A DNA stretch of 64,000 nt from Bacteroidota bacterium (GCA_018816765.1 JAHIUX010000068.1:1-64000); one strand, 5' to 3'; counted from the stretch's first letter, positions 53,225 to 62,654 are shown. Notes: generated by a model not told the origin, from the sequence alone. Made by a program: numbers and translations.

Positions 53225-55702
53225 TCAGAACGAGAACTGCAACGAAATAAACAAGGCAAATTTGTTGATCGAAGGATGGTCGCGGTGCGATAGCCGCCAG
53301 ACCCCGTCAATCCTGACAATCTTGAAAATATTTTCAATACCCAGACCGGCTTCAATATAAGGTTTGTCGAGCACATCGGTGATGGTTGGCAGGTTGTTAA
53401 AATCGCGGTTCTTCTGGCTAAGCGTGCCTGCAAGGCCTTTCACAAAGATCACCTCACGCCATTTGAGCTGACGCAGCAATGGCACGTGGTTAAAAAACAA
53501 CCCATCGAAATGATGTGTAACATACAGGCTGGCGTAGCGGTCCGACACAAACTCATAATAATTCATCAGGTTGAAGGCATACTCATCGAAGATGAAGGTT
53601 TCATTGCCGGGATGTAACACAAGCAGCGGGAAAGGCACTGTCCCCCACACCCTTCCAGCTTCAAAAATATACTTCGTCCAGCCAAAGGAACCCACATTAA
53701 ACCAGTGATCGATGCCTGCCTGGATGCGGTGGTATTCCCATTCACCGTTGATCAGTCCGGGCGGACTGTAGCCATACCTCAGGTTCACCACCGGGAATTT
53801 GGTGCCAAAATTGATCCGGTCAAAATCGCGGATCACATTGCGCTCCCTGAAAGCAAACCTCAGGCTGCAGGCCAGTTCGGTAGTGGTCACCGATGAATGC
53901 GTGATCAGTTCGCCACCTGAACCGTTGGTCGTCAACACAAAGTTTCCGGCAGGTTTCAGCTCACGGTGCGCAATTTCAAAACGGTTCGACAATCCCGTAA
54001 ACCATTCATGTTCGTAGCCAAGCTTGAACTCATTCACAAGGCTAAGCTTATCCGAAGGTTGCCGCCTGAAGACCGTGCTCAGGATATTGTCCTCACTGTA
54101 AGCATTGAAGCTTGATCCAAGCTGCTCGATGTCGTATTTCACATTCAGGTCGAGGGCCCGCTTGGGGTTTTTGTCGAACATATACAACAGGCCGCCTCCA
54201 TATTTAAACCGCTGATCGAGTGTTCCGTAAGCAAGGTGACCGCTCAGACGCAGGTTCCTGCTGAATGCAGTGCTTGTACGACCCCCAATCCTGAAACGGC
54301 TTCCCTCGACAGGGTTGTGGCTGTAAAGCTTGGCAAGTGGCCCGATCTCCAGCTTATGCCAGGGCGTGTACCCATTGGTAAACATATAAATAAGGTCGAC
54401 GTAGGTGCGGTAGATCGGTACATTTTCGATGGAATCAATCATGGCATAGATGCTTGATTCGCGCTTTGTGAAGGCTTCGGGGCGCGCGTTCAGCCAGTAT
54501 TCCTCAGATTTATCCATGCTGCCCTCATCCACAGTCACATTAACCGGACTCTTGAACACCTGTGGATCAACAGGCTTATTGATCCGGTATTTGCTGTAAT
54601 TGGTGGTCCGCTGCCCAAAAAAGCCGGGCAATGTCTTTGTATTTTCAACGACATTAAAATCGGCCATCATGAAATCGCGGGTCAGCATCCAGTATCTGTC
54701 ATCGAACAAATCGTATTGCTGCCTGACTGTCAGATCGTTGATAAAGTTTAGGTTTGCATCATCGGCGGCGGTGAGCTCAACTTCACGGATGGCAAAACTG
54801 GTGTCGTTGATCCACATAAAGCCGTTGAACGTAAGCTCCTGTTTACGCCTGGGCTTGTACATCACCTTATAGCACCAATGACCATCGAGGTTGGCACTGT
54901 CGACAAGGAAATATTTATAATACATCATCCCGAAGCTGGCCGCCGGACTTACGAAGTTTTTCTCGAAAAGGGTAATGTAATTGTCATACACATTTACTTC
55001 CTGGTACAAATTTCCAAGGAATTGTGCAATGCTTTGGTTCTCGACACCGGAACCCCTTGCAGCAACAATTTTCTCCATCTTCGTCCTGGGTTCGCGGCGG
55101 TAATAGATTTCCGAAACCGCCTCCGAAATAAACATGGGCAGGTATACTTTGCCATTGACGGCAGAAGTATCAACATAATCGAAGATAAATTCAAAGTGCT
55201 TAAACACACGCTTATCCCTGAAACCCTGGTCAAAGTTATTGGCATCGAATTGAATCTTGTTGTAAATCTCGGCCTGCCAGGCATCCACGTCCTTGCTGTT
55301 GTTTTTCGACTTGTTTTCGATCATTTTCCTGAAGAGGATATCGGCCGGATTTTCACCCGCAACAACAACCACCTCTTCCAAGGTTACGTTTGATGGCAAC
55401 AGGCTGAACGTCAGTTCCTGGTAACGATATTTCTTCACCTGACTGACTTGCTTCTCATAACCCACACAGGCCACTGTCAGGATATCGCCAGCATGCAGGG
55501 TTTCAAGCGAAAACCGGCCATTGAAATCGGTGGTGGAGCCAATGGTTGTCCCTTCGAAGTACACATTCGCGAACGGAATTGGCTCTCCGCTGAGCGAATC
55601 CTTCACAAAACCACGGATTTTTGTCATCTGGGCATGCGCGCCGGGGTTACAAAGAACCAACAGCATAAACACAACGAGAACGGATAGGGTTGATTTGCGC
55701 AT
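53225..55702 (-). CDS. DUF5686 outer-membrane protein with carboxypeptidase-like regulatory domain
   Basis: 825 residues. Signal peptide (to ~24, GAHA), then a carboxypeptidase-regulatory-like beta-domain (~29-110, GFVKDSLSGEPIPFANVYF), a middle DUF5686 region starting ADILFRKMIENKSKN, and a C-terminal part rich in beta-strands ending KFALFISLQFSF with terminal Phe, as in outer-membrane barrels. The family is widespread in Bacteroidetes and of unknown function. Monocistronic. Confidence 0.88.
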   Translation of the reverse strand: MRKSTLSVLVVFMLLVLCNPGAHAQMTKIRGFVKDSLSGEPIPFANVYFEGTTIGSTTDFNGRFSLETLHAGDILTVACVGYEKQVSQVKKYRYQELTFSLLPSNVTLEEVVVVAGENPADILFRKMIENKSKNNSKDVDAWQAEIYNKIQFDANNFDQGFRDKRVFKHFEFIFDYVDTSAVNGKVYLPMFISEAVSEIYYRREPRTKMEKIVAARGSGVENQSIAQFLGNLYQEVNVYDNYITLFEKNFVSPAASFGMMYYKYFLVDSANLDGHWCYKVMYKPRRKQELTFNGFMWINDTSFAIREVELTAADDANLNFINDLTVRQQYDLFDDRYWMLTRDFMMADFNVVENTKTLPGFFGQRTTNYSKYRINKPVDPQVFKSPVNVTVDEGSMDKSEEYWLNARPEAFTKRESSIYAMIDSIENVPIYRTYVDLIYMFTNGYTPWHKLEIGPLAKLYSHNPVEGSRFRIGGRTSTAFSRNLRLSGHLAYGTLDQRFKYGGGLLYMFDKNPKRALDLNVKYDIEQLGSSFNAYSEDNILSTVFRRQPSDKLSLVNEFKLGYEHEWFTGLSNRFEIAHRELKPAGNFVLTTNGSGGELITHSSVTTTELACSLRFAFRERNVIRDFDRINFGTKFPVVNLRYGYSPPGLINGEWEYHRIQAGIDHWFNVGSFGWTKYIFEAGRVWGTVPFPLLVLHPGNETFIFDEYAFNLMNYYEFVSDRYASLYVTHHFDGLFFNHVPLLRQLKWREVIFVKGLAGTLSQKNRDFNNLPTITDVLDKPYIEAGLGIENIFKIVRIDGVWRLSHRDHPSINKFALFISLQFSF

Positions 55703-55753
55703 TTTTTTCTAACGAAAACAGCATTTACGATCTTACCGCCTTAGCGGCAATTG

Positions 55754-56101
55754 TTATTCTGACAGGGCCTCCCAGAATTCCAGCGCCCTGCGCGTGTGCG
55801 GTACAACAATCGTACCACCCACCAGGTTTGCTACCCCAAAAACCTCCATAATTTCTTCTGTGCTTACCCCCAGTTTGTGGCATTGCTGCAGGTGATAATA
55901 AATGCAGTCGTCACATTTGAGTACCATCGAAGCAACAAGTCCGAGCAATTCCTTCGTACGTTCATCCAGTGCTCCTGCCTGATAGGTGAGGGTATCGAGG
56001 CTGTAGATGCGTTTGATGATTTTGTTGTTGGGTGCCGCCATGATCTTTTCGTTCATGCGCTCCCGGTAGGCATTGTAGGCTTCGACCAGCTTGTTTTTCA
56101 T
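55754..56101 (-). CDS. Carboxymuconolactone decarboxylase/AhpD-like protein
   Basis: 115 residues, all-alpha. CDDCIYYHLQQCHKLG has the AhpD-type CxxC plus histidine, so peroxidase or disulfide-reductase activity is more likely than aromatic lactone decarboxylation. LDERTKELLGLVASMVLKC is the family entry helix. Lies 26 bp downstream of kdsD and 51 bp before DUF5686 on the same strand. Confidence 0.87.
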   Translation of the reverse strand: MKNKLVEAYNAYRERMNEKIMAAPNNKIIKRIYSLDTLTYQAGALDERTKELLGLVASMVLKCDDCIYYHLQQCHKLGVSTEEIMEVFGVANLVGGTIVVPHTRRALEFWEALSE

Positions 56102-56127
56102 TTGAAAGCGTATTACTCGTTTAACAA

Positions 56128-57093
56128 TCAGATAATTCCCTCTTTAAGGATATCATGCAAATGAATCACTCCAGCATAAACGCCCTCATGCATCACCGGC
56201 AATTGGGTGATGTTGTACAGGCGCATCAGCCCGAGTGCATCAACAACCAGGCTATCGTGGTCAATGGTTTTGGGGTTCCTGGTCATGATATCTGCTGCCT
56301 TAACAGTAACAAGGCTGATATTGTTCATCAGCATGCGGCGCAGGTCACCATCGGTGATCACACCAACGAGCCGGTTGTGTTCGACGACAGCGGTGGCTCC
56401 CAGGCGCTTGGCTGAGATTTCGATAATCACCTTGCGCAGGTCGTCGGATGGAGAAACCACGGGTTTTTCATTTTTCTGAAACAAATCGCCTACGCGCAGA
56501 TACAGCTGCTTGCCAAGGGCTCCCCCCGGATGAAAGCGGGCGAAATCAGCCGCCGTAAACCCGCGGTATTCGAGCAGGGCAACAGCCAGTGCATCGCCCA
56601 TGATCAACTGTGCAGTGGTGCTGGTGGTCGGCGCCAGGTTGTTCGGACAGGCCTCCTTTTCAATGGTGACATCGAGTGTGAAATCAGCCATTTTTGCCAG
56701 AAACGAATCCATATTGCCCACAATGGCCACCATTTTGTTTCCCCGGTCGCGCAGCAGTGGCAACAACACCTTTATCTCTGGAGTTTCGCCACTCTTGGAT
56801 AATATAATGATGATGTCCTCCTCACGGATGATGCCCAGGTCGCCGTGAATGGCATCAGCAGCATGCAGGAATACCGCTGTCGTTCCTGTTGAGTTAAATG
56901 TGGCAACGATTTTCTGGGCAATGTTGGCGCTCTTCCCGATACCGGTGACCACAATATTGCCCTTACACTGAAAAATCTGCTGAACAACTTCCACAAAATC
57001 ATTTCCCAGCCTGTCGGCCAGTACCCTGATCTGGTCACACTCATTCTTGATTACCTGAATGCCCGTGTTGAGAATTTCTTGATTACTGTGCAC
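56128..57093 (-). CDS. kdsD: Arabinose-5-phosphate isomerase (KpsF/GutQ family)
   Basis: 321 residues. N-terminal SIS domain (~30-170: VVTGIGKSANIAQKIVATFNSTGTTAVFLHAADAIHGDLG, LSKSGETPEI, NNLAPTTSTTAQLIMGDALAVALLE) and two CBS domains (~200-320, VGVITDGDLRRML). Converts ribulose 5-phosphate to arabinose 5-phosphate for Kdo of lipopolysaccharide. The frame begins at a GTG codon (57091-57093). -7 box candidate at 57204-57211. Fits with lptB nearby. Confidence 0.94.
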   Translation of the reverse strand: MHSNQEILNTGIQVIKNECDQIRVLADRLGNDFVEVVQQIFQCKGNIVVTGIGKSANIAQKIVATFNSTGTTAVFLHAADAIHGDLGIIREEDIIIILSKSGETPEIKVLLPLLRDRGNKMVAIVGNMDSFLAKMADFTLDVTIEKEACPNNLAPTTSTTAQLIMGDALAVALLEYRGFTAADFARFHPGGALGKQLYLRVGDLFQKNEKPVVSPSDDLRKVIIEISAKRLGATAVVEHNRLVGVITDGDLRRMLMNNISLVTVKAADIMTRNPKTIDHDSLVVDALGLMRLYNITQLPVMHEGVYAGVIHLHDILKEGII

Positions 57094-57203
57094 GTTTCAA
57101 AAAGTTATTGGTGAAAACAATGTTGTTGCACTCGCCGGAAAGAAACGATGTTTGGTCCTATGTTTACAGGCATATTAACGAAACTATTACCCGTTTATGG
57201 TGG

Positions 57204-57211
57204 CAAATATA
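57204..57211 (-). promoter_or_regulatory. -7 box TATATTTG, candidate for kdsD
   Basis: CAAATATA on the plus strand; exact minus-strand TAnnTTTG match, 110 nt before the GTG start. Confidence 0.4.
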
Positions 57212-57442
57212 TCAAAATAAGCGGTCAGTGTGCATAACCACTCCGCCCCAGGGCCTTACAAAACAGGTTTCTTAGGTTCTGTCTCAACCGATTGTATTCG
57301 CTGGCACCGCCTTTTGCCAAATCCATCATTGCAGCATGGATCAGGCTCATTTCAGATCATTTACAATGCATTAAAAAATATTTATTTCGCTATTTTCACT
57401 TTTTTTAATGAAAAATGTTAACCAACAGATAACATTAGTTAT

Positions 57443-57450
57443 TATATTTG
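57443..57450 (+). promoter_or_regulatory. -7 box TATATTTG of recQ
   Basis: Exact TAnnTTTG match, about 107 nt upstream of the recQ ATG. Confidence 0.45.
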
Positions 57451-57556
57451 TGTAACTGACCGAAAAGTCAGAGATACTATTTTTAGATATTCACGTTAAT
57501 GGGTAATAAAACTGTAAGTCAGTTGCACACTTCGAAATAACAGGCGGGAGGGATTA

Positions 57557-59761
57557 ATGGCAAAAAAGGACGAGTACGGATTGCATGAGCTACTGAAAAA
57601 GATTTTTGGATTCGACCATTTTAAAGGAAATCAGGAAGCAATCATCACCAGCATTCTTGATGGCAACGATACATTTGTGGTTATGCCGACCGGTGGTGGC
57701 AAGTCATTGTGTTATCAGCTGCCGGCATTAATGAGTGAAGGCACAGCGATTGTTGTGTCCCCGCTGATTGCATTGATGAAAAATCAGGTCGATTCGATCA
57801 GAAACTTTGGCACCGAAACGGGTATCGCGCATGTGCTGAATTCATCGCTGTCAAAAGCTGAGATTACCCAGGTCAGAAGCGACCTTACTTCAGGCAAGAC
57901 CAAATTGCTGTATGTGGCCCCCGAATCGCTCACCAAGGATGAAAATGTTGATTTTCTTCGCGAACTGAAGATTTCGTTCTTTGCCATCGACGAGGCGCAT
58001 TGTATTTCGGAATGGGGACACGACTTCAGACCCGAATACCGCAGGCTGAGGCCCATCATCAATGCTGTTGGAAAGAACCTGCCTGTGATTGCACTCACAG
58101 CCACGGCTACCGTGAAGGTGCAACAGGACATTCAGAAGAACCTTGAAATTCCGAATGCCAGGGTATTCAAATCGTCGTTCGACAGGCCCAACCTGTATTA
58201 CGAAGTAAGGCCAAAAACAAAGGATGTTGTCAAAGACGTCATCAAATACATCAAAAATAACCCCGGAAAATCGGGTATCATTTATTGCCTCAGCCGTAAA
58301 AAAGTTGAAGAAATAGCTGAAACACTTGTTGTTAACGGCATCAGAGCCTTGCCCTATCACGCCGGTCTCGACGGAGCCACACGCCGCCTCAACCAGGACA
58401 ACTTCCTCATGGAAGAGGTCGAAGTGATTGTGGCTACCATCGCCTTTGGCATGGGCATCGACAAACCCGACATCCGTTTTGTGATTCACCACGACATTCC
58501 GAAAAGCATCGAAGGCTATTACCAGGAAACCGGACGCGCCGGACGCGACGACGGCGAAGGCAACTGTGTGGCTTTCTATAGTTACGACGATATTCAGAAG
58601 CTTGAGAAATTCATGAAAGACAAGCCCGTTGCCGAACAGGAAATAGCCAAGGAGCTGCTCAACGAAACTGTCACCTATGCCGAATCATCAGTGTGCCGCC
58701 ACAAATTGCTGCTGCACTATTTCGGTGAGTCGTCCGATATCGAAAATTGTGGCGCCTGCGACAACTGCCTGAATCCGAAAGTGAAGTTCGACGGTCAGGA
58801 AGACATTAAGCTGGTGATTGAAGCCGTGCTCGGCGTCAAGCAGCTTTTCAAAGCCAAGCACATCAGCGAGCTGCTTTCCGGAAAGAAAACCGGAGAGATC
58901 AAGGCGGCCAAGCACGATAAAAGCGACTATTTCGGTGCTGGCGAAGATGAAGACGAACGTTACTGGAATGCTGTCATTCGTCAGGCCCTGATCCAGAAAC
59001 TGCTGGTGAAGGATATTGAGAATTACGGGATCCTCAAGGTAAGCCGCGAAGGGAAAGAGTTTCTCAAGAAGCCCTATACCATCATGCTGGCCAAGGACCA
59101 CGATTATGAAAATCCGGATGACGAGGATTTCGAAGCAGCCAAGGCTTCCGGGCCGAAAGGCAGCGGAACCGACGCCACCCTCTTCAGCATGCTGAAAGAC
59201 CTGCGAAAAGCCATTTCGAAAAAGGAAAACCTCCCGCCTTTCGTCATTTTCCAGGATCCTTCGCTGGAGGATATGGCCATACAATATCCGATTAACCAGG
59301 AAGAACTGACACAGATTGTGGGTGTCGGGACTGGCAAAGCCATCAAATATGGCGAACCTTTCCTGAAAATCATCAAGCAATATGTCGAAGAAAATGAGAT
59401 CATCAGGCCCAACGACATGGTTGTGAAGTCGGTGGTCAATAAATCAGGCCTCAAGGTGTACATCATTCAAAACATCGACCGCAAACTTCCGCTCGAAGAT
59501 ATCGCCTACGCGAAAAACCTCTCGATGGAAGAACTGCTCACCGAAATTGAAAGCATTGTCGCCAGCGGTACCAAAATCGACATCAGCTACTACATCAACG
59601 ACTTCGTGGATGAGTATCACCAGGAGGAGATTTATGATTATTTCCATGATGCCGAGTCCGATTCGATTGAGAATGCCCTGCTCGAACTGGGTGAGTCGGA
59701 GTTTTCGGAAGAGGAAATCAGGCTGATGCGCATCAAATTCATGTCAGAAATCGGAAACTGA
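57557..59761 (+). CDS. recQ: ATP-dependent DNA helicase RecQ
   Basis: 734 residues. Superfamily 2 helicase: FKGNQEAIITSIL (Q motif region), PTGGGKSLCYQLPA with K49 (motif I), IDEAHCISEWGHDFRPEYRRL (motif II and aromatic-rich loop), ALTATAT (III), IIYCLSRKKVE (IV), TIAFGMGIDKPDIRFVIHHDIPKSIEGYYQETGRAGRD (V-VI). A zinc-binding cysteine cluster (CRHKLLLHYFGE...CGACDNC), winged helix and HRDC domain follow; a ~100-residue C-terminal extension is beyond classical E. coli RecQ. A strong GGGAGGG (57546-57552) lies 4 nt before the ATG, unusual for this phylum. Confidence 0.96.
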   Translation: MAKKDEYGLHELLKKIFGFDHFKGNQEAIITSILDGNDTFVVMPTGGGKSLCYQLPALMSEGTAIVVSPLIALMKNQVDSIRNFGTETGIAHVLNSSLSKAEITQVRSDLTSGKTKLLYVAPESLTKDENVDFLRELKISFFAIDEAHCISEWGHDFRPEYRRLRPIINAVGKNLPVIALTATATVKVQQDIQKNLEIPNARVFKSSFDRPNLYYEVRPKTKDVVKDVIKYIKNNPGKSGIIYCLSRKKVEEIAETLVVNGIRALPYHAGLDGATRRLNQDNFLMEEVEVIVATIAFGMGIDKPDIRFVIHHDIPKSIEGYYQETGRAGRDDGEGNCVAFYSYDDIQKLEKFMKDKPVAEQEIAKELLNETVTYAESSVCRHKLLLHYFGESSDIENCGACDNCLNPKVKFDGQEDIKLVIEAVLGVKQLFKAKHISELLSGKKTGEIKAAKHDKSDYFGAGEDEDERYWNAVIRQALIQKLLVKDIENYGILKVSREGKEFLKKPYTIMLAKDHDYENPDDEDFEAAKASGPKGSGTDATLFSMLKDLRKAISKKENLPPFVIFQDPSLEDMAIQYPINQEELTQIVGVGTGKAIKYGEPFLKIIKQYVEENEIIRPNDMVVKSVVNKSGLKVYIIQNIDRKLPLEDIAYAKNLSMEELLTEIESIVASGTKIDISYYINDFVDEYHQEEIYDYFHDAESDSIENALLELGESEFSEEEIRLMRIKFMSEIGN

Positions 59762-60201
59762 TGATGTCAGCACCCTTCCGTTTTCACCTAAAGCAAGCCT
59801 TCAGCGCTATCGGTTTCGTTAGCGGCATCATGCTTCTTGGCATATTGGTTTCCTGCAAACCGATAGAAAAAGACACTGTCCCAAAACCAGATATTGTGCT
59901 GAGTGAAAACCAAATGGTGAACTTAATTTACGATGCCACCCTTGCCGAATCGGGCATGAATTTCAAGCGAAGCAAAGGCCAAGATTTTTCAGTCCTGCAC
60001 GATACCCTCTATGACCTGATTCTGGCAAAACACAACATTAGCCTTGATTTGTTTGAGGAAAACCTGAGCTGGTATAACCAGCACCCTGAAAACATGGAGG
60101 TGATTTACAACAAGGTCATCGACAAGTTGCAGGCATTGAAAACGGAGGTCATGAGCGACACGGCCAAAAAAGAGCCGGCTGCCGAAAAATCCCTTAACTG
60201 A
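59761..60201 (+). CDS. DUF4296 domain lipoprotein
   Basis: 146 residues. Hydrophobic N-terminus with lipobox-like LVSC (C32), then PKPDIVLSENQMVNLIYDATLAESGM, the DUF4296 pattern, and a helical domain ending in an acidic/basic tail. The ATG overlaps the recQ stop (TGATG), indicating coupling. The family occurs in Bacteroidetes, function unknown. Confidence 0.8.
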   Translation: MMSAPFRFHLKQAFSAIGFVSGIMLLGILVSCKPIEKDTVPKPDIVLSENQMVNLIYDATLAESGMNFKRSKGQDFSVLHDTLYDLILAKHNISLDLFEENLSWYNQHPENMEVIYNKVIDKLQALKTEVMSDTAKKEPAAEKSLN

Positions 60202-60615
60202 TTATTTGCTGTAAGTGGCTGAACGTTGTTCGTTTTCGCCGCCGATGGTGAGCGAATACGTGAACTGCAACCTGCTGGAAGTGACGTAACTGCCATTACC
60301 CGAAACAAACCAGTTCTGGCCAATCACCTGTTGATCGATGACAATTGAACTTCCTGCTACCAATCCCTGTGCACTTGAGCCCGAACCGGCGAAATTGCGC
60401 ATGATAACCATGGCCGAATTGGTCTGGCTGCGCTCAATGGTTACTTCATAATTGAGTTTCAGTGCATTGTCGGTTACACTCCAGGTGCCCAGAAACTTGG
60501 TGATGTCATCGTCGTTCCCGCCCGGAATATCAATATTGTCGTCAAGGGCACAGCCGCCTACGGTCAGCATCAATGCTGCCAGAAACATCATTATCACTGA
60601 TACGCTCTTTTTCAT
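60202..60615 (-). CDS. Hypothetical beta-rich lipoprotein
   Basis: 137 residues. Lipobox VGGC (C22) followed by ALDDNIDIPGGNDDD. Remaining ~100 residues are predicted beta strands (FLGTWSVTDNALKLNYEV, LQFTYSLTIGGENE), resembling small lipocalin-like Bacteroidetes lipoproteins. No family assigned. 36 bp downstream of the redoxin gene, possibly co-transcribed. Abuts the convergent DUF4296 gene. Confidence 0.7.
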   Translation of the reverse strand: MKKSVSVIMMFLAALMLTVGGCALDDNIDIPGGNDDDITKFLGTWSVTDNALKLNYEVTIERSQTNSAMVIMRNFAGSGSSAQGLVAGSSIVIDQQVIGQNWFVSGNGSYVTSSRLQFTYSLTIGGENEQRSATYSK

Positions 60616-60651
60616 TTGAATATGGTTTGATTTGCTGATTACTGGTTTATT

Positions 60652-61437
60652 TTACCGGATAAACAATTTTTGACAGTATACCCGGCCGGCATCTTCTTCA
60701 AGCTTTACAATATACATGCCAGTTTTCAGCAGTAGCTGCTTTGCATCGATGTTGATCATACCCGCTCCGGCAATGGCCGTTTCGCGATACAGTTCCTTTC
60801 CTGCAAGGTCAACGACAGAAACAGAGCAACTTGTCGTGCCGTTAAATTCTCTCTTAATGAAAAAGCTGCCATCAGAAGGGTTTGGAAAAAGCTGCAGTTC
60901 GTTACCCGAAGCCTGCAAACCCGCAATGCCCACATTGATACCCCCGGCATTTTCAACCGCCAGGGTAATGTTTTCTTCGGTGGGAGGCCAGATATACTGC
61001 TCAACCACCTGGTGATCAGGCGTGATCACGATTACCGTTGGCCACGACAACACCTGGTAAGCCTCGAACACGCCGTTACCTCCGCCTTGTGTTCCGCTTA
61101 CTGTCGGGTAGGTCAGTCCGAAAATTGAATCGAACAGGCTCACTGACTCGTTGTTTTCGTTGTAGTTGATTCCGGTGAAAAAGGTGTTTGCATTGTTTTC
61201 TCCAAATTTCACAAAACAGTTCTGAAAATCAGGCGCATAAGTCTGGCATGGGCCACAGCTCGTGGTAAAGAAGTCGATCACGACAATCTTATCTTCAGCC
61301 AGTTTGTCGAACAACACAATAGTCTCACCATCGATTGTCTTTACGTGAAAATCAACCGCTTCTTCAAGCGCTGTCTGGGCAAAGAGAGCTGTCGTAAGCA
61401 TCAGTAAAACCAAGGTAACAAAGTAGGTGTTTTTCAT
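60652..61437 (-). CDS. Secreted thioredoxin-like protein with T9SS sorting domain
   Basis: 261 residues. Signal peptide MKNTYFVTLVLLMLTTALFAQ sets the start at 61437 (frame open to 61584). Residues ~25-165 form a thioredoxin/redoxin fold with the active-site CGPC (C61, C64) after VVIDFFTTS, and cis-Pro region SWPTVIVITPD. Residues ~185-261 are a type A T9SS sorting domain (LFPNPSDGSFFI...GMYIVKLEEDAG...KLFIR). It would place a thiol-redox protein at the cell surface. A -7 box lies at 61464-61471. Confidence 0.9.
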   Translation of the reverse strand: MKNTYFVTLVLLMLTTALFAQTALEEAVDFHVKTIDGETIVLFDKLAEDKIVVIDFFTTSCGPCQTYAPDFQNCFVKFGENNANTFFTGINYNENNESVSLFDSIFGLTYPTVSGTQGGGNGVFEAYQVLSWPTVIVITPDHQVVEQYIWPPTEENITLAVENAGGINVGIAGLQASGNELQLFPNPSDGSFFIKREFNGTTSCSVSVVDLAGKELYRETAIAGAGMINIDAKQLLLKTGMYIVKLEEDAGRVYCQKLFIR

Positions 61438-61463
61438 TGGGGGCAGTTTGGGTTGTCGTACAG

Positions 61464-61471
61464 CAAAAATA
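61464..61471 (-). promoter_or_regulatory. -7 box TATTTTTG of the secreted redoxin gene
   Basis: CAAAAATA on the plus strand; exact minus-strand TAnnTTTG match, 26 nt before the ATG at 61437. Confidence 0.5.
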
Positions 61472-61660
61472 GGTATTTGAATCACACAGTGAAACAAATG
61501 GGTGCGGGTTCTGTTCAACGGTCTCGCATTGGGCCCAAATTTTAAAATAAAAAGATTGTTTTTCAATAGGTTAACTAATTTCAATCCCTCAGTTTCTATA
61601 TATGGGTCAGGGCATGTATTCCAATTTTCGGTTCAGCAATACCGCACCAACCATCAGACA

Positions 61661-61677
61661 GCAGCCTGAAGGGCTCC
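61661..61677. repeat. Hairpin repeat relative (61.7 kb)
   Basis: GCAGCCTGAAGGGCTCC, followed by AATATGGAT. It matches 16 of 17 bases of the copy at 191-207, which is followed by AAAATGAAT. Confidence 0.65.
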
Positions 61678-61757
61678 AATATGGATATAACCAATCTGAT
61701 TGCAATTCACAATATGTTTAATGACTCACTTAAACTGTGGCCCAGGCATTGCATTGT

Positions 61758-61782
61758 TATTCATGCGCTTCAGGGTTCCGCG
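61758..61782. repeat. Degenerate hairpin repeat relative (61.8 kb)
   Basis: TTATTCA precedes CGCTTCAGGGTTC, so the TATTCA flank, CTTCA loop and GGGTTC right arm of the left-end array are present, but the left arm no longer pairs. Confidence 0.5.
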
Positions 61783-61814
61783 ATGCAAACTCCAGCTCCC
61801 CCGGCAACCCGACT

Positions 61815-62654
61815 TTAACCGGCAATGCAGTGTTTCAGCTTCTCTGCCAGGCGGCTGGCCCCAATCCTGAATAGTTTGTTGTTGAACCATTCATCCCCGG
61901 CTATTTCCTTCACAAGCATTGCATACAGCAGGGCGTCTATGGGTTCTGCGATACCACCTGCCGGCTTGAACCCAATACGCTTACCTGTCTTGCCATAAAA
62001 TTCGGCGATGGTATCGAGCATGACCACAGCTGCCTCGGGGCTAGCTGCCGGATTCACCTTACCCGTGGAAGTTTTCAGAAAGTCGGCTCCGGCAAGGCAG
62101 GCCAGCTCAGAAGCCTTCCTGATCAGCGAAACCGATGCCAGTTCACCTGTCTCCAGTATCACCTTGAGGTGCGCATCACCGCATGCGGCTTTCACGGCCT
62201 TGATCTCCTCAAAAACAGCCTCATCGTCACCTTCAATCATTTTCCCGCGCGAAATCACCATGTCAATTTCATCGGCACCGGCTTCAACAGCATATTTCAC
62301 CTCTTCCAGTTTCAGGGCAAGGGGCAGCTGTCCCGACGGAAAAGCACAGGCAACGGTGGCCACCCTGATGCCGCTGCCCTTCAACAAGGATTTGGCCTGG
62401 CTGATAAAGGGAATGTATAAACACACTGCGGCAACAGCGGTTCCGGGTGAGGTGTGGCTGTAATCCAGGGCCTTTGCACACAAATCGTCAATGCGTTTTG
62501 TGTTATCGGTGCCTTCGAGGGTAGTCAGGTCAAGGCAGCTGAAGATCAGCGGCCAGGTGCTTTTTACATCAGGATGTGTCGCAATGGCCAGTTTGGCAGC
62601 TTCAATTCGCTGCCGGATGGTTTCTGTTGTTTGGGTGTAGGTTTCAAATTGCAT
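61815..62654 (-). CDS. deoC: Deoxyribose-phosphate aldolase
   Basis: 279 residues. Class I aldolase splitting 2-deoxyribose 5-phosphate to acetaldehyde and glyceraldehyde 3-phosphate. Schiff-base lysine K194 in ADFLKTSTGK; also VAAVCLYIPF, DEIDMVISRGKM, LKVILETGEL and KPAGGI. Longer at the N-terminus (~50 residues) than short bacterial DeoC. Start chosen at 62654; a frame of 7 more codons opens at 62675 inside the -7 box. Monocistronic. Confidence 0.95.
   Translation of the reverse strand: MQFETYTQTTETIRQRIEAAKLAIATHPDVKSTWPLIFSCLDLTTLEGTDNTKRIDDLCAKALDYSHTSPGTAVAAVCLYIPFISQAKSLLKGSGIRVATVACAFPSGQLPLALKLEEVKYAVEAGADEIDMVISRGKMIEGDDEAVFEEIKAVKAACGDAHLKVILETGELASVSLIRKASELACLAGADFLKTSTGKVNPAASPEAAVVMLDTIAEFYGKTGKRIGFKPAGGIAEPIDALLYAMLVKEIAGDEWFNNKLFRIGASRLAEKLKHCIAG

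Larger units (their letters stand above)
57094..57556. other. Intergenic region between kdsD and recQ
   Basis: 463 bp, AT-rich toward recQ. Contains a minus-strand -7 box (57204-57211) and a plus-strand -7 box (57443-57450). No reading frame, repeat or RNA gene is recognised. Confidence 0.55.
61438..61814. other. Intergenic region between the redoxin gene and deoC, with two hairpin-repeat relatives
   Basis: 377 bp. It contains the redoxin -7 box (61464-61471) and two degenerate members of the repeat family seen at 145-530 (61661-61677 and 61764-61780). No gene is recognised. Confidence 0.6.
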
